64,000 bases of DNA. Origin: Roseicyclus sediminis (GTDB lineage: Bacteria > Pseudomonadota > Alphaproteobacteria > Rhodobacterales > Rhodobacteraceae). Both the position numbers and the translations under genes were made by a program. Shown in pieces: positions 47,889-57,356 of this stretch (the stretch's first letter is position 1; the number at the start of each line of letters is the position of its first letter). The DNA lies in contig NZ_JAOPHT010000009.1 of NCBI RefSeq assembly GCF_025515305.1, positions 84,655 to 148,654 of the forward strand, given 5' to 3'. The notes beneath the pieces were generated by a model. The model did no database searches, was not told the origin of the DNA, and saw only the letters and a list, made by a program, of their open reading frames with translations.

Positions 47889-49106
47889 ATGAAAAAGATC
47901 CTGTTGATCAATCAACACTCGTCCAATCATGGAGATGAAGCCGCCGCTCGCGCACTAACGTCGAAACTTAAGGAAGTAAGAGCTGAATTTAGCATTCTTT
48001 ACAACGCTTCTGGAGAAAGTTTCGAATTAGATTTGCCGCTGGAGTTCCGAGAGGTGCGCAATACGCGTGCCATTACAAATCTTGAAAAAGCCCAAATCAT
48101 GGCTTCGCTAAATGTACCGAGCCAACCTTTTCGTGGATTATTCTCGCGCGATGCCCGAGCCGAATATGAAATGATACGCAAATCGGACTATGTGATCTCG
48201 ATGCCGGGAGGGGCGAACCTTGGACTATACGAGGATTGGCGCTACCTGTGGCGCCTAATGATGGCTCAACGCCTCGGAAAAAAAACTGCCATTTACTCAA
48301 CCTCTATCGGCCCGTTCCGCGACAACCGGTTCAAAAAAATGGCGTTCCAGGTGCTAAAAGGTGCCGATTGGGTCTCCTTACGTGATGCCGCCAGCATTAA
48401 ATATGGACGTGATGGCCACGTAAATTTTGAAGAATCCATCGACACGGCTTTTCTGGTTCAGGATTTTGTCAGCACGACGTGGCAAGGAAAAGATCTGGGT
48501 GACTTTGGCGTGCCCTTTGCCCCCGACTGCTACTGCGTTTTCGTTCCAAACAACCTCACGGCCGGGCACAGGATATTCCGGAATGTACCTAAAGCACACT
48601 TGGATGCGCTGTATTTGGCACTTCTGAACAGGGCTCTGGCAACGGGCATGAACGTAGTGATGCTGCCGCAGCTTTTTGGAAACGGAAACGATCGAAGGTA
48701 TTTCGCCGAGTTGGCGGCGAAATCCGATGATCCCTCGCGTATCTTCGTCGCCGCCGAGGACATCCTGTCGGATCACCAGCAGTTGATTATCAGCAAGGCG
48801 CGCTTTGTTGTTGGGGCTCGATACCATTCTGTCATTTTCGCGATCAACATGCGCACACCATTCCTGTGCCTGTCGTATGAGAACAAGATGCGTTACACTC
48901 TGGAGCTGCTGGGCCGCTCAGAGATGGGCATCGACCTGACCGAGCTGTCGAATGGAGCCTCGCATGAGGAAATGATTTCGACCGGCGCCGCGCATGTCGA
49001 TAAGCTGGCCAAAGGCGACGTCGCGCCCGCGGACCAGACCAAAGCCCAGGCAATTGCCCAGAACACCTATGAAAGTTTCCAGCGCCGCTTTTTGATAGCG
49101 GTCTGA
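47889..49106 (+). CDS. polysaccharide pyruvyl transferase family protein
   Basis: This 405-aa protein has the family's N-terminal ILLINQHSSNHGDEAAARAL, the central SMPGGANLGLYEDWRYLWRL and the C-terminal ISKARFVVGARYHSVIFAIN with SYENKMRYTLELLG. These match WcaK/CsaB-type pyruvyl transferases, which add ketal-pyruvate from PEP onto sugars and make the polymer acidic. The start is the ATG at 47889; the frame is open upstream without support. Composition is clearly lower in GC than the preceding 47 kb. Confidence 0.87.
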   Translation: MKKILLINQHSSNHGDEAAARALTSKLKEVRAEFSILYNASGESFELDLPLEFREVRNTRAITNLEKAQIMASLNVPSQPFRGLFSRDARAEYEMIRKSDYVISMPGGANLGLYEDWRYLWRLMMAQRLGKKTAIYSTSIGPFRDNRFKKMAFQVLKGADWVSLRDAASIKYGRDGHVNFEESIDTAFLVQDFVSTTWQGKDLGDFGVPFAPDCYCVFVPNNLTAGHRIFRNVPKAHLDALYLALLNRALATGMNVVMLPQLFGNGNDRRYFAELAAKSDDPSRIFVAAEDILSDHQQLIISKARFVVGARYHSVIFAINMRTPFLCLSYENKMRYTLELLGRSEMGIDLTELSNGASHEEMISTGAAHVDKLAKGDVAPADQTKAQAIAQNTYESFQRRFLIAV

Positions 49107-49125
49107 GGCCAACAAGGTCCCACGC

Positions 49126-50364
49126 GTGAAGAATCAATTTCTTTTGTCACTGACGGCCAATGGTGGCCGAGTGTTCCTGGGCTTTGTGTTCTTCTGGCAG
49201 GTGTCGCAGGCGCTTGGCCTGAGCACGCTTGGGGAATATCTTTATATCTCAGTGGCAATTGGTTATTTCGGTACGCTGGTCGATTACGGCTTCAACCTGT
49301 TCGTGCTGAACACCGCGCCACGCGCTCCCGGAGCGGTGCGGGCACTCTTAGCACGCGTGGTGCTTTCCAAACTAATCCTAACGGGGGCGGCCTTTTTCAT
49401 TTTGGCTGCGCTTTACGGTGTGGCCTTCGCCACGCAGGGCGCCCTCGTGACGGCGCTTTTTTTCGCCGTGGTGATCCTGCAGTCCTTTTCCGGCCTTCTG
49501 GTCCAGTTCTTCAAGGCAATGGATCGGTTCGATCACGAGTTCACCTCCATTATGCTTGGTAGCCTGATGCCAGTGGTGATCCTGTTTGTTCTGCAAGGCA
49601 ACGTAACGCTGGTGGAGCTGGGCTGGGTCGTACTGAATGTACGCCTTGCAGTTCTGCTGTTCCAACTGGTGGTATTTTTTTATATTAGCCAGGGTCAGGG
49701 ATGGAAGGAAGTCGAGGACATGGCGGGCCGCCGACTGCCCCGAGCGGTCAAAGACATTCAGAGCAATTTTAAATACGCAATCTTTTCAATCCTTGGCGCC
49801 GTCTTTCTGAGTGTAGATCTTGTGGTAATGCGCTTTGTGCTGGGCCCAGAGGATGTGGCGATATACGGAACCGCGATGAAGGTGATCATGGCGGTCATCC
49901 TTTTCTTTGAGGTTTTGACGGGTGTGTTTGTTCCCCGCTTGGCGCGATTGCATTCCAACGGTTCAACCCTTCTTGCCAGCAATATGAAACGCTTCACCCT
50001 TGTGATGCTGGCTGGCGCTCTCATGGTGTCGGCTGGGCTATTGAGCTTTGGGTCGCTGACAATCTTGTGGGTTTTCGGGGCCGAGTTCGCAGCCGCAGGC
50101 CAGGTGTTGCAAGCGCTTAGCATCGTATTGGTTTTCAGGGTCATGACAACAATCAGCGGCACGTTTCTGACGATTCATGGGCAGCAATCTCTGCGCGCGC
50201 GTATCATCAGCATTGTTCTTCCTGTTCACGTGGGCCTTAATCTTGTGCTACAACCGCAATTCGGAATTTGGGGGGCCGTCACTGCCATCACAATTTCGTT
50301 CTTGCTGTGGTTCGGCTTAAATTTGCTTGGCTTCTGGCGTTACCGCTCCTTGCGGGCAGCATGA
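49126..50364 (+). CDS. wzx: Wzx-like polysaccharide flippase
   Basis: This 412-aa membrane protein has about 12 to 14 hydrophobic segments. It opens with LLSLTANGGRVFLGFVFFW and contains VSQALGLSTLGEYLYISVAI, the usual MATE-like/Wzx opening. Later, KYAIFSILGAVFLSVDLVVM and FRVMTTISGTFLTIHGQQSL are typical of the fold. It flips lipid-linked repeat units across the inner membrane. The start codon is GTG at 49126 with AAGG upstream. The symbol is by function in the Wzx/Wzy pathway. Confidence 0.85.
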   Translation: MKNQFLLSLTANGGRVFLGFVFFWQVSQALGLSTLGEYLYISVAIGYFGTLVDYGFNLFVLNTAPRAPGAVRALLARVVLSKLILTGAAFFILAALYGVAFATQGALVTALFFAVVILQSFSGLLVQFFKAMDRFDHEFTSIMLGSLMPVVILFVLQGNVTLVELGWVVLNVRLAVLLFQLVVFFYISQGQGWKEVEDMAGRRLPRAVKDIQSNFKYAIFSILGAVFLSVDLVVMRFVLGPEDVAIYGTAMKVIMAVILFFEVLTGVFVPRLARLHSNGSTLLASNMKRFTLVMLAGALMVSAGLLSFGSLTILWVFGAEFAAAGQVLQALSIVLVFRVMTTISGTFLTIHGQQSLRARIISIVLPVHVGLNLVLQPQFGIWGAVTAITISFLLWFGLNLLGFWRYRSLRAA

Positions 50365-50444
50365 TGCCCCAAATACCGGGGATCATAGCCAGCGCCGGCG
50401 AGCCCCCCCCCTTTCTCTCTCTTATGAGATGAGGTTTTCTAGAG

Positions 50445-51836
50445 ATGATTGATACACCCGTTACTACTGCTAAGTCTCTCTCAAAAGTCGTATACAACGG
50501 ATATTGTATTGGCTGTGGCGGCTGTGCGGCGGTATCTGACGGTATTTCCATTGAAATGGGTCCGGACGGACAGTACATTCCGAACATAGATCCTGGGGCA
50601 GCTTTGTCCGAAAAGGCAACATTTACATGTCCGTTTACAAATGATGGGCCGAACGAAGATGTGCTGGGCAAAGCACTCTTTGGAGAAGCCTGCACGCATG
50701 ACACACGTCTCGGATGGTACGGGGATCTGTATGCCGGACACGTCGCAGAGGGGTGCTTTAGAAAAAGAGGCGCATCCGGTGGAGTAATCACTTGGATTGC
50801 CGCGCAATTGCTGGAAAGCGGCTTGGTTGATGCGGTGGTGCATGTTGGGCAGTCAGCTCCAACTGACACCAAAGTGTTGTTCCAATACTCTGTTTCCCGA
50901 ACCTCGGCCGAAATCGTGGCCCGGGCAAAATCCCGATATTATCCAATCGAGATGTCTCAGGTCATGGAGGAGGTGCGCAGCAAGAAGGGGCGGTACGCCT
51001 TCATCGGGCTACCCTGTTTCGTCAAGACGGTTCGAAGGATGGTTGAACAGGATCCTGTGCTCAAAGAACGGATCGCCTATACTATTGGCTTGGTCTGCGG
51101 ACATCTAAAAAGTGAGAATTTCTCAAATTATCTTGCATGGGAAAAGGGCATCGCCCCAGGCGATCTTGAAGAAATCGACTTCCGGATCAAGCTACCGGAC
51201 CGCCGCGCCAGCGATTATGGCATCTATGTTCGCTCTGCGACAGTCGAGAGCACAACGCCTGTTCGGCAGTTCTTAGGGGGCGACTGGGGGGTCAATTTCT
51301 TCCGCTATAGCGCCTGTGACTACTGCGACGATGTCTTTGCCGAAACTGCAGATGTGGCGGTTGGGGACGCGTGGTTGCCAGACTATAGTCAGGATCCTGC
51401 CGGTGGGTCCGTGGTGCTGGTTCGCTCCAAGGAGATCGCCAACCTCATTTCGCAAGGCCGGTTGGACGGCAGCCTGGCCTTTGACGAGATCACAGCAGAT
51501 CAAATGGCCCAATCTCAAGCTGGCGGATTGCGCGACCGGCGACAGGGGCTTGCGTATCGTTTGTTCTTGCGAAAACGAGACGGTATCTGGGTCCCTAATA
51601 AACGCGTAACGCCAAACGCTAACGTGGGCAAAAAACGGCAAAAGATTTACCGGCAGCGGCTCAAACTAAGGGAATTAAGTCATTCAGCCTGGCACCGGGC
51701 CCGTACCGCCAACTCGTTCAAGATGTTCACGGACATAATGACTCCCGAGGTCAAACGTATGCGTGCATACTACCGTCGCCCCTTTATCACTCGTGCTGTC
51801 AGCAAACTCAGCCGACTCCTACAGGGAAAATCCTGA
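50445..51836 (+). CDS. coenzyme F420 hydrogenase beta-subunit (FrhB)-like protein
   Basis: This 463-aa protein has an N-terminal iron-sulfur motif (NGYCIGCGGCAAV with a later TCPF, enough for one 4Fe-4S cluster). The FrhB core follows (RKRGASGGVITWIAAQLLES, FIGLPCFVKTVRRMVEQDP) and ACDYCDDVFAETADVAVGDAW. Such proteins are flavin/iron-sulfur reductases. Versions in polysaccharide loci commonly sit beside pyruvyl transferase genes, as here, but their reaction is not established. It probably modifies a sugar or lipid-linked intermediate. ATG at 50445. Confidence 0.85.
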   Translation: MIDTPVTTAKSLSKVVYNGYCIGCGGCAAVSDGISIEMGPDGQYIPNIDPGAALSEKATFTCPFTNDGPNEDVLGKALFGEACTHDTRLGWYGDLYAGHVAEGCFRKRGASGGVITWIAAQLLESGLVDAVVHVGQSAPTDTKVLFQYSVSRTSAEIVARAKSRYYPIEMSQVMEEVRSKKGRYAFIGLPCFVKTVRRMVEQDPVLKERIAYTIGLVCGHLKSENFSNYLAWEKGIAPGDLEEIDFRIKLPDRRASDYGIYVRSATVESTTPVRQFLGGDWGVNFFRYSACDYCDDVFAETADVAVGDAWLPDYSQDPAGGSVVLVRSKEIANLISQGRLDGSLAFDEITADQMAQSQAGGLRDRRQGLAYRLFLRKRDGIWVPNKRVTPNANVGKKRQKIYRQRLKLRELSHSAWHRARTANSFKMFTDIMTPEVKRMRAYYRRPFITRAVSKLSRLLQGKS

Positions 51837-51932
51837 AGGCATCCGGAGAGAGACGCCTGGCGGTTAAGAGATGGCGTCGCATCGCGGATTTTAGGTGTGC
51901 ACGAGCCGCTATCATTATAGAGAGACAACGCC

Positions 51933-52922
51933 GTGGATTGCCCTTCAAGCGCGCAAAATTTTTGCGTACGAAACAGAACAGTTCTTCTTGTTTTGAACTA
52001 TAAAAAATATTCCGATAGCGTGAATTTACTGCAGTCGCTACTCGGCACGGGGTTGAACGGTGCCGACATCGTCATCCTCGACAACGCGTCAGGAAATGAA
52101 TCCTTACCGGAACTCCGCGCTTGGATTGAGGCGCATTTCCCTACCGAGTGCGAAGATATCATTAACACTGACACGTTCACACTGACAGAGCCGCGCTTTG
52201 CCGAAAGCCTGCGGGTGGAATATGTCAAAGGACGTTTGGCTTTGTTCTCTTCCACGGAGAACTTCGGCTTTTCCGGCGGCAACAATGCGCTCGCCCATAT
52301 CGGTCAGCGACTGGGCTATGAGTTTCTCTACCTGCTTAACAGCGACATCCTGTTCACTGATCCTTTGTCGGTGCGGAAGTTGGAGGCGCTTCACGACTCC
52401 GATCCAAAGGCTTATGCCTCAGGTCCTTGTATCATCAATTATGATGGAAGCTTTGATAGCCCGTTCCGGCGTGACAGTTTCTGGGGTGACGCAATTTATT
52501 ATGGTCCAGTGAACCGCATTCGGCGGCTCTTTGGTCTTCCCATGTTGCAGTTTGACTTCCGCGCGCTATCGCAGCCTCGTGGAACCCAAGTTTACAAGAT
52601 CTCGGGCGCGGCTATGTTTTTTCCCACGGATCGGTTCTTTGATTTGGGCGGTCTGGATGAAGGTGTCTGGCTTTCGAGCGAGGAGGCCATTCTTGGGGAG
52701 AAAGTCCTCAAGGCTGGTGGCAAGATAATGTATTTGCCGACGACGGTTTTGTTGCATGTTAAAGCATCTGCCCCGCGGCCCAAATCAAAAAAGGCTGAAA
52801 TTCTTTCCAACCATTTCCGACAGCGGAACTATTACTACCGTACTTATCGTGGCATCACTGGCTGGCGGATGGCGCTTCTGCGCGCCGGTCAGTTGTTGCG
52901 GATCGCGCTGGCAAGGCTTTGA
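51933..52922 (+). CDS. glycosyltransferase family 2
   Basis: This 329-aa GT2 protein has the GT-A nucleotide-binding start TVLLVLNYKKYSDSVNLLQS, IVILDNASGNESLPELRAW, NFGFSGGNNALAHIG, and the metal-site region YLLNSDILFTDPL (the DxD equivalent is SD). It resembles WcaA/RfbF-like rhamnosyl and related transferases. The start appears to be GTG at 51933 with AGAGAG upstream. The next gene's ATG follows its stop directly. Confidence 0.88.
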   Translation: MDCPSSAQNFCVRNRTVLLVLNYKKYSDSVNLLQSLLGTGLNGADIVILDNASGNESLPELRAWIEAHFPTECEDIINTDTFTLTEPRFAESLRVEYVKGRLALFSSTENFGFSGGNNALAHIGQRLGYEFLYLLNSDILFTDPLSVRKLEALHDSDPKAYASGPCIINYDGSFDSPFRRDSFWGDAIYYGPVNRIRRLFGLPMLQFDFRALSQPRGTQVYKISGAAMFFPTDRFFDLGGLDEGVWLSSEEAILGEKVLKAGGKIMYLPTTVLLHVKASAPRPKSKKAEILSNHFRQRNYYYRTYRGITGWRMALLRAGQLLRIALARL

Positions 52923-54107
52923 ATGGCGAGTGAAAGGCGCAAAAGGATTGCTGTCGTTTGCTCGACGGATTACAACACGTATCCCGTCGGCGGTATGATG
53001 TCCTTCATAAAGGACTCGGCGCCAGGGCTTGCAAGGCGGTTCGAGGTGGATTTCTGGGGCGTTGATGCCGGTGCTGGCGTGGACACATTCGTAGCCCAGG
53101 GTCAGACGTTTCCAGTGCGCTTCTTCGGTAAGGTTAAAACCGGTCGGAAGTTCGTGCCAAATGTGCTTCGGGTCACTTGGCAATTGCGAAGCGTCCGTCG
53201 GACGCTTTTGGAGGCGGGCTACGATGGGATCTATATCCACGGTGTACCTCTGAACGCGGCCTTACCTCGTCAGGCCAACGGTCCCAAGCGTATCAATCAT
53301 GTGCATGGTCTGACAAATCCATTCCTTATGCATGGCGAGCCCGGTCCGGTCATGCGGCGGTTGGCTCGGTCCTACGAATCCTATCGTCGGCATGTTGTGG
53401 CGATGAGCGATCTGGTTCTACTGGCGGCTGATCACAAGGGAATTGACCAGTTCCGCAGTGATCACCCTGGCAACACCCGAATTGAGAAAATTGAAAATTT
53501 CTGTGATACTTCGGTGTTTGGCGGTAATGTGCCCTCCGCTGATCGCATGACCTACGGCTTGCCAGAGCTCGCGCGTCTGATCGTGCATGTCGGGCGTTTT
53601 GCCTACCAGAAAGATCCGCTCTTGGCGGTTCGCGCCTTTAGCGCCTATCTCAGCACTGAGGGGACATCTTCTGGTGACCGATTGGTTATGATTGGTGACG
53701 GCCCGCTTCTGCCGGATGGGAAGGCGTTAGCCCAGGAATTGGGCATTTCAGACAGCGTTGTGTTCTTGGGCCACCAACCGCGTGAGGCCATCGCGACATG
53801 GTTGGCGGCTGCCGACCTGTACCTTTATACCTCTCATGCCAATGGCTACCCGATCTCGCTGGCGGAAGCGGCACAATCGGGCCTGCCAATTGTTAGTACC
53901 GCCGTGAGCGGCGTAAATGATCTTGTCATACCGGGGAAGACTGGCGTTTTGGTGCACGACCGCGAGCCGCAGAGCTTTGTAAAACCTATCGAAGAAGCGC
54001 TGGCGAACCGCGCTGCCTATGGAAAATGCGCGCGCGAATTGGCTGCCCAATACACGCCGGAGCGCATCGTGGATCGATTGTGCCAGGCAATTGCCGATGC
54101 CCTTTGA
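52923..54107 (+). CDS. glycosyltransferase family 4 (1)
   Basis: This 394-aa GT-B protein has YPVGGMMSFIKDSAPGLARR at the N-terminus and the C-terminal ARLIVHVGRFAYQKDPLLAV. The donor-site HANGYPISLAEAAQSGLPIV supplies the E-x7-E type motif. It likely transfers a hexose onto the lipid-linked unit. The ATG at 52923 follows the GT2 stop without a gap. The last 11 bp overlap the kinase gene. Confidence 0.88.
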   Translation: MASERRKRIAVVCSTDYNTYPVGGMMSFIKDSAPGLARRFEVDFWGVDAGAGVDTFVAQGQTFPVRFFGKVKTGRKFVPNVLRVTWQLRSVRRTLLEAGYDGIYIHGVPLNAALPRQANGPKRINHVHGLTNPFLMHGEPGPVMRRLARSYESYRRHVVAMSDLVLLAADHKGIDQFRSDHPGNTRIEKIENFCDTSVFGGNVPSADRMTYGLPELARLIVHVGRFAYQKDPLLAVRAFSAYLSTEGTSSGDRLVMIGDGPLLPDGKALAQELGISDSVVFLGHQPREAIATWLAAADLYLYTSHANGYPISLAEAAQSGLPIVSTAVSGVNDLVIPGKTGVLVHDREPQSFVKPIEEALANRAAYGKCARELAAQYTPERIVDRLCQAIADAL

Positions 54108-54699
54108 TAAAAACGGCAAGATCATCGCGTTCCTAGGCCCCGATGGTGCGGGTAAATCGACTGTGATTTCCTTGGTTAAACACGAACTGACCCAGCGAGG
54201 CGAGGATCCTTGCTACCGGTACTTCGCGCCGGGATTTCTTAAACGCTATCGGCCGAAGGGCGACGGATCGATTACAACCAAACCGCACGAGGGGCGACAA
54301 TACGGCACTGTACTGGTCCTGGCGAAGATCATGCTCATGCTGTTCGAGTTCCGGATGGGCGTGCCCAGGCTCCGCCGCGAAACGAAGCTGGCGTTATTCG
54401 ATCGGTACATCCACGACCTGTTGGTGGATCCCCGGCGTTACCGGATGGATCACCTGCGGTTGTGGATGCGCGCAATGCTGAAAATCGCACCCGAGCCTGA
54501 TCTGGTTGTGATAGTGAGTGCGCCAGCCGATGTGATTCAGGCCCGCAAACAAGAGGTGCCACCTGAGGAAACCGTCCGCCAAGTCGCCGCTTACGAGGCA
54601 TTGGGTCAGTCGTTTTCAAATGCCGTCGTTGTCCGCAACATCGGGGCGCCCGAGGCGGCTGCACAGACGGTGCTGGACCGTTTGGACGCGTTGGGTTGA
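54097..54699 (+). CDS. P-loop kinase, thymidylate-kinase-like, in EPS locus
   Basis: This 200-aa protein opens MPFDKNGKIIAFLGPDGAGK, then STVISLVKHELTQRG, an intact Walker A of the thymidylate kinase type. LALFDRYIHDLLVDPRRYRM contains the DRY/H motif of TMP kinases, and VVIVSAPADVIQARKQEV resembles the LID region. True TMP kinase is normally elsewhere in the genome. EPS loci often carry such a paralogue, probably phosphorylating a sugar or sugar-alcohol intermediate. It overlaps the preceding GT gene by 11 bp, and its stop overlaps the next gene's TTG. Confidence 0.8.
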   Translation: MPFDKNGKIIAFLGPDGAGKSTVISLVKHELTQRGEDPCYRYFAPGFLKRYRPKGDGSITTKPHEGRQYGTVLVLAKIMLMLFEFRMGVPRLRRETKLALFDRYIHDLLVDPRRYRMDHLRLWMRAMLKIAPEPDLVVIVSAPADVIQARKQEVPPEETVRQVAAYEALGQSFSNAVVVRNIGAPEAAAQTVLDRLDALG

Positions 54700-55832
54700 T
54701 CGATCTGTCCCCCCTCTTCGGCCGGGAGAACACGCCGGGCGCAGAGCACCTCGCGTTTCGGGTTTTTCCGAAGACCGGTACCGAACGTTGGATGCTGGAC
54801 GCGACCGAACGCTTCCCGTGGCATCTAAAAACATGGCCGCGCGCCAACATGAGGGCTCGATGGATTTACCGTGCGGCGTGGGCACTTGGTTTTTTGGGAT
54901 TGCATTTGCCATCGCGTGTCTTAAGCTTTCCCATCGCGGCTAATTCGCCTTATGCGCAGCTTCGTACGGAATTTGACCGGTTGGGCATTTTCTTGGGCAC
55001 GCCGGGCCCCAACAGAAAGATTGTCGTCTATGCGGGGCGTCCGGAGCGCTCCGTTTTCGTCAAGATTCCGCTGGGACCCGCCAGTTCAGCGCTGGTCGTC
55101 CAGGAAGCCGCAGCGCTGGACGACCTCGCGCAGGACCCCGATCTGGCGCCATTGGTGCCGCGGGCATATCGGATTGCTGGACACCTCGCTCTGGAGAACA
55201 TCGACACGCATGATACCCGTCATGCGGCGCTCGACCTCACCGAGCTGGTCCGCATTCATGATTTGCTGGAACGCCGCTCTGTCACAGTTCGACCGCTGTC
55301 AGAGCTGCGCCGGGATTGGGAAGCTGAGACTGGCGCCAGTGAGGCACCGATGAAATGCAATGCGCAAATAACAGCGGCCATCGAAGGCACACGTGAGGCG
55401 GCATATGCTTTTCTCGACAGTCTGCCTCAGGACCTCGCAGTGCCCTGTTACATGGCCCACGGCGATTTCACCCGCTGGAACGTACTGCGGGCTGCAGACG
55501 GTTCGGCGCGGATCATCGACTGGGAACTCTACGGCCTGAGGCCGCGCTGGTTCGACCTCGTACATTACTTCGTGTCTTATGATCTGTTGGTGGCTAGGAT
55601 CCCTGCCGCGGGCGTAGTGATGCATCTGGGTCGGGTAGCAAAAGAGATTGGGGTGGAGACTCCGGAGCATGGGTGGTGGCGCCAAGTGGGCTTGTACCTT
55701 GCATGCCATGGTTTGTACTACTGCTCCGTCTATGAGCGCCAGGAAGACCCATACCCACAAGCGGTATGGCAGCTATCAGCATGGGCGGACATCCTACGTA
55801 TGCTCTCCATGTCTGACCGGATCGAAAACTAA
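54696..55832 (+). CDS. APH/choline-kinase-fold phosphotransferase
   Basis: This 378-aa protein has the APH catalytic loop YMAHGDFTRWNVLRAADG and metal aspartate in IIDWELYGLRPRWFDLVHYF. An ATP-binding lysine is probably in VFVKIPLGPASSA, with the helix-C glutamate in VVQEAAALDDLAQDP. The N-terminal ~115 residues (WMLDATERFPWHLKTWPRAN, RVLSFPIAANSPYAQLR) form an extra domain. The start may be TTG, overlapping the upstream TGA as TTGA. With the kinase at 54097 and the protein at 57985 it may phosphorylate and activate or decorate a sugar. Confidence 0.78.
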   Translation: MIDLSPLFGRENTPGAEHLAFRVFPKTGTERWMLDATERFPWHLKTWPRANMRARWIYRAAWALGFLGLHLPSRVLSFPIAANSPYAQLRTEFDRLGIFLGTPGPNRKIVVYAGRPERSVFVKIPLGPASSALVVQEAAALDDLAQDPDLAPLVPRAYRIAGHLALENIDTHDTRHAALDLTELVRIHDLLERRSVTVRPLSELRRDWEAETGASEAPMKCNAQITAAIEGTREAAYAFLDSLPQDLAVPCYMAHGDFTRWNVLRAADGSARIIDWELYGLRPRWFDLVHYFVSYDLLVARIPAAGVVMHLGRVAKEIGVETPEHGWWRQVGLYLACHGLYYCSVYERQEDPYPQAVWQLSAWADILRMLSMSDRIEN

Positions 55833-55853
55833 AGGGGGGGTAGGGGTGCCTTA

Positions 55854-57290
55854 GTGGACTTCGCCGGCTACCAATATGTCGCGACGCTGATCGTGCTAGC
55901 GGAAATCGCCATCATTTCCCTGACCTATAGGCGCAACCCCAAACTGGCCATATATGCCGCTCTCCTCAGTCTCATGCTCAAGGGACAATATCTCTGGGTA
56001 GGGAGACCGATTTACGCGTGGCAGATCGCTGCGCTGTTCGGATTAATTTATCTTGCGAGAGGCCAGGCCCGCAGTGTGGTGCTGCCCGCAGGGCGAGGGT
56101 TATCTGCTTTCCATGTGTCGATGCTGCTTTATTTCATTTACACGTTTTCAATTTCAGTACCGATGTGGCTTCTCTTCAGCCTCGAGGAGTTGGGAAACTC
56201 TGGAACGCAGGTTTCGATCTCGCGGATTGTAACGCAGACCTTCTACTTTTTGTTCCTAGTAGGCCTTTACGGATTTGGTGTGCGGGCAGGACGATATCTA
56301 GACACATTCGTCCTGCTGCGGGCCATAATCATGATTGCGACCGTGGTCGCATACGGCGCCATTATTCAGACGCTTATTGTGCGTTACGCGGGCATCAACA
56401 TCTTTCCGATCATCGGGTCGGACGGCACGCTTCGGTCAGCCTTCATTCTCGATACAACTTTCCGCGCAACGTCATTTGCGGGCGAGCCTAAGCATCTAGG
56501 GTTGGCTATGGCGATAGGGCTGATCGCAATATTTCTAACTCGGCTGTTCCGAATCCCTATCGGTGGTTTTCTTGCCATCCACAAGCCTATGTCCATGCTC
56601 GTCGCGCTCCTCTTGAGCCTCTCCAGCACCGGGTACTTCATTGCCATGGGTGGTATCGGGCTCGCGGCGGCGCTCTTTTTCCGTCGCCTCCGCCGCACGG
56701 ATCTAGTCGTTATCAGTCTGCTGGCTACAGTACTGCTGACACAGGTGATTGGCTCGGGAGGGAATTTTGGAACTACGCTTGAGCGCCAATTGGACAGGAC
56801 CGAGTTCGAAGTGCAAGATCAAAGCGTGCGAGATGGGTTGCTCGCCAATCCGGCATTTTTATTCACGGGAACGGGGCTGGGAAATATTCACCTGATTGCG
56901 GTTGAATTTCTTCCGTCTAATTTTCCGCTCTTCCGCACCTACGGATACAAAGCCAATTCTGGTCTATTCTTCGTGCTAGGGGACAGCGGCCTGATTGGGT
57001 TACTCCTATTGATTTTGGGGCCACTTTTCGCCGCGAGGAGCTATTTCCGAATGCGCAAGTTCCTGACACCTTGGCAACGAAAGGAGGCGCTCTCAACGTT
57101 GGCGTTGATTGTCGTAGCCGTTTTTAGTTTTGCGATGCGCTTTGACGTGATTTTCTTTATGTTCTCCGGTTTCGTGTTCACCCGCTTGGCGCTGTTACGC
57201 GCGCAGGTGGTTGCTGTGCGGCAACCGATGGTATTCCCACAAGCCGATTGGCCCAAGAGTGAGCCTTCATCTCTCGCTGTCCCGACGTGA
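55854..57290 (+). CDS. wzy: Wzy-like O-antigen/EPS polymerase
   Basis: This 478-aa protein has about 10 to 12 hydrophobic segments. It has the large periplasmic loop before the last helices (LLANPAFLFTGTGLGNIHLI, FRTYGYKANSGLFFVLGDSG), as in Wzy polymerases and O-antigen ligases. Polymerase is preferred because wzx, several GTs and the priming transferase are in the same locus. GTG start at 55854 with a G-rich upstream stretch. Composition is low GC like its neighbours. Confidence 0.75.
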   Translation: MDFAGYQYVATLIVLAEIAIISLTYRRNPKLAIYAALLSLMLKGQYLWVGRPIYAWQIAALFGLIYLARGQARSVVLPAGRGLSAFHVSMLLYFIYTFSISVPMWLLFSLEELGNSGTQVSISRIVTQTFYFLFLVGLYGFGVRAGRYLDTFVLLRAIIMIATVVAYGAIIQTLIVRYAGINIFPIIGSDGTLRSAFILDTTFRATSFAGEPKHLGLAMAIGLIAIFLTRLFRIPIGGFLAIHKPMSMLVALLLSLSSTGYFIAMGGIGLAAALFFRRLRRTDLVVISLLATVLLTQVIGSGGNFGTTLERQLDRTEFEVQDQSVRDGLLANPAFLFTGTGLGNIHLIAVEFLPSNFPLFRTYGYKANSGLFFVLGDSGLIGLLLLILGPLFAARSYFRMRKFLTPWQRKEALSTLALIVVAVFSFAMRFDVIFFMFSGFVFTRLALLRAQVVAVRQPMVFPQADWPKSEPSSLAVPT

Positions 57291-57356
57291 GGTTTCGAGG
57301 ATAATTGAACCCGATTTTTTCTTGGTGCCGTTCCGGCGAGCAGTGTTGGAAGAATT

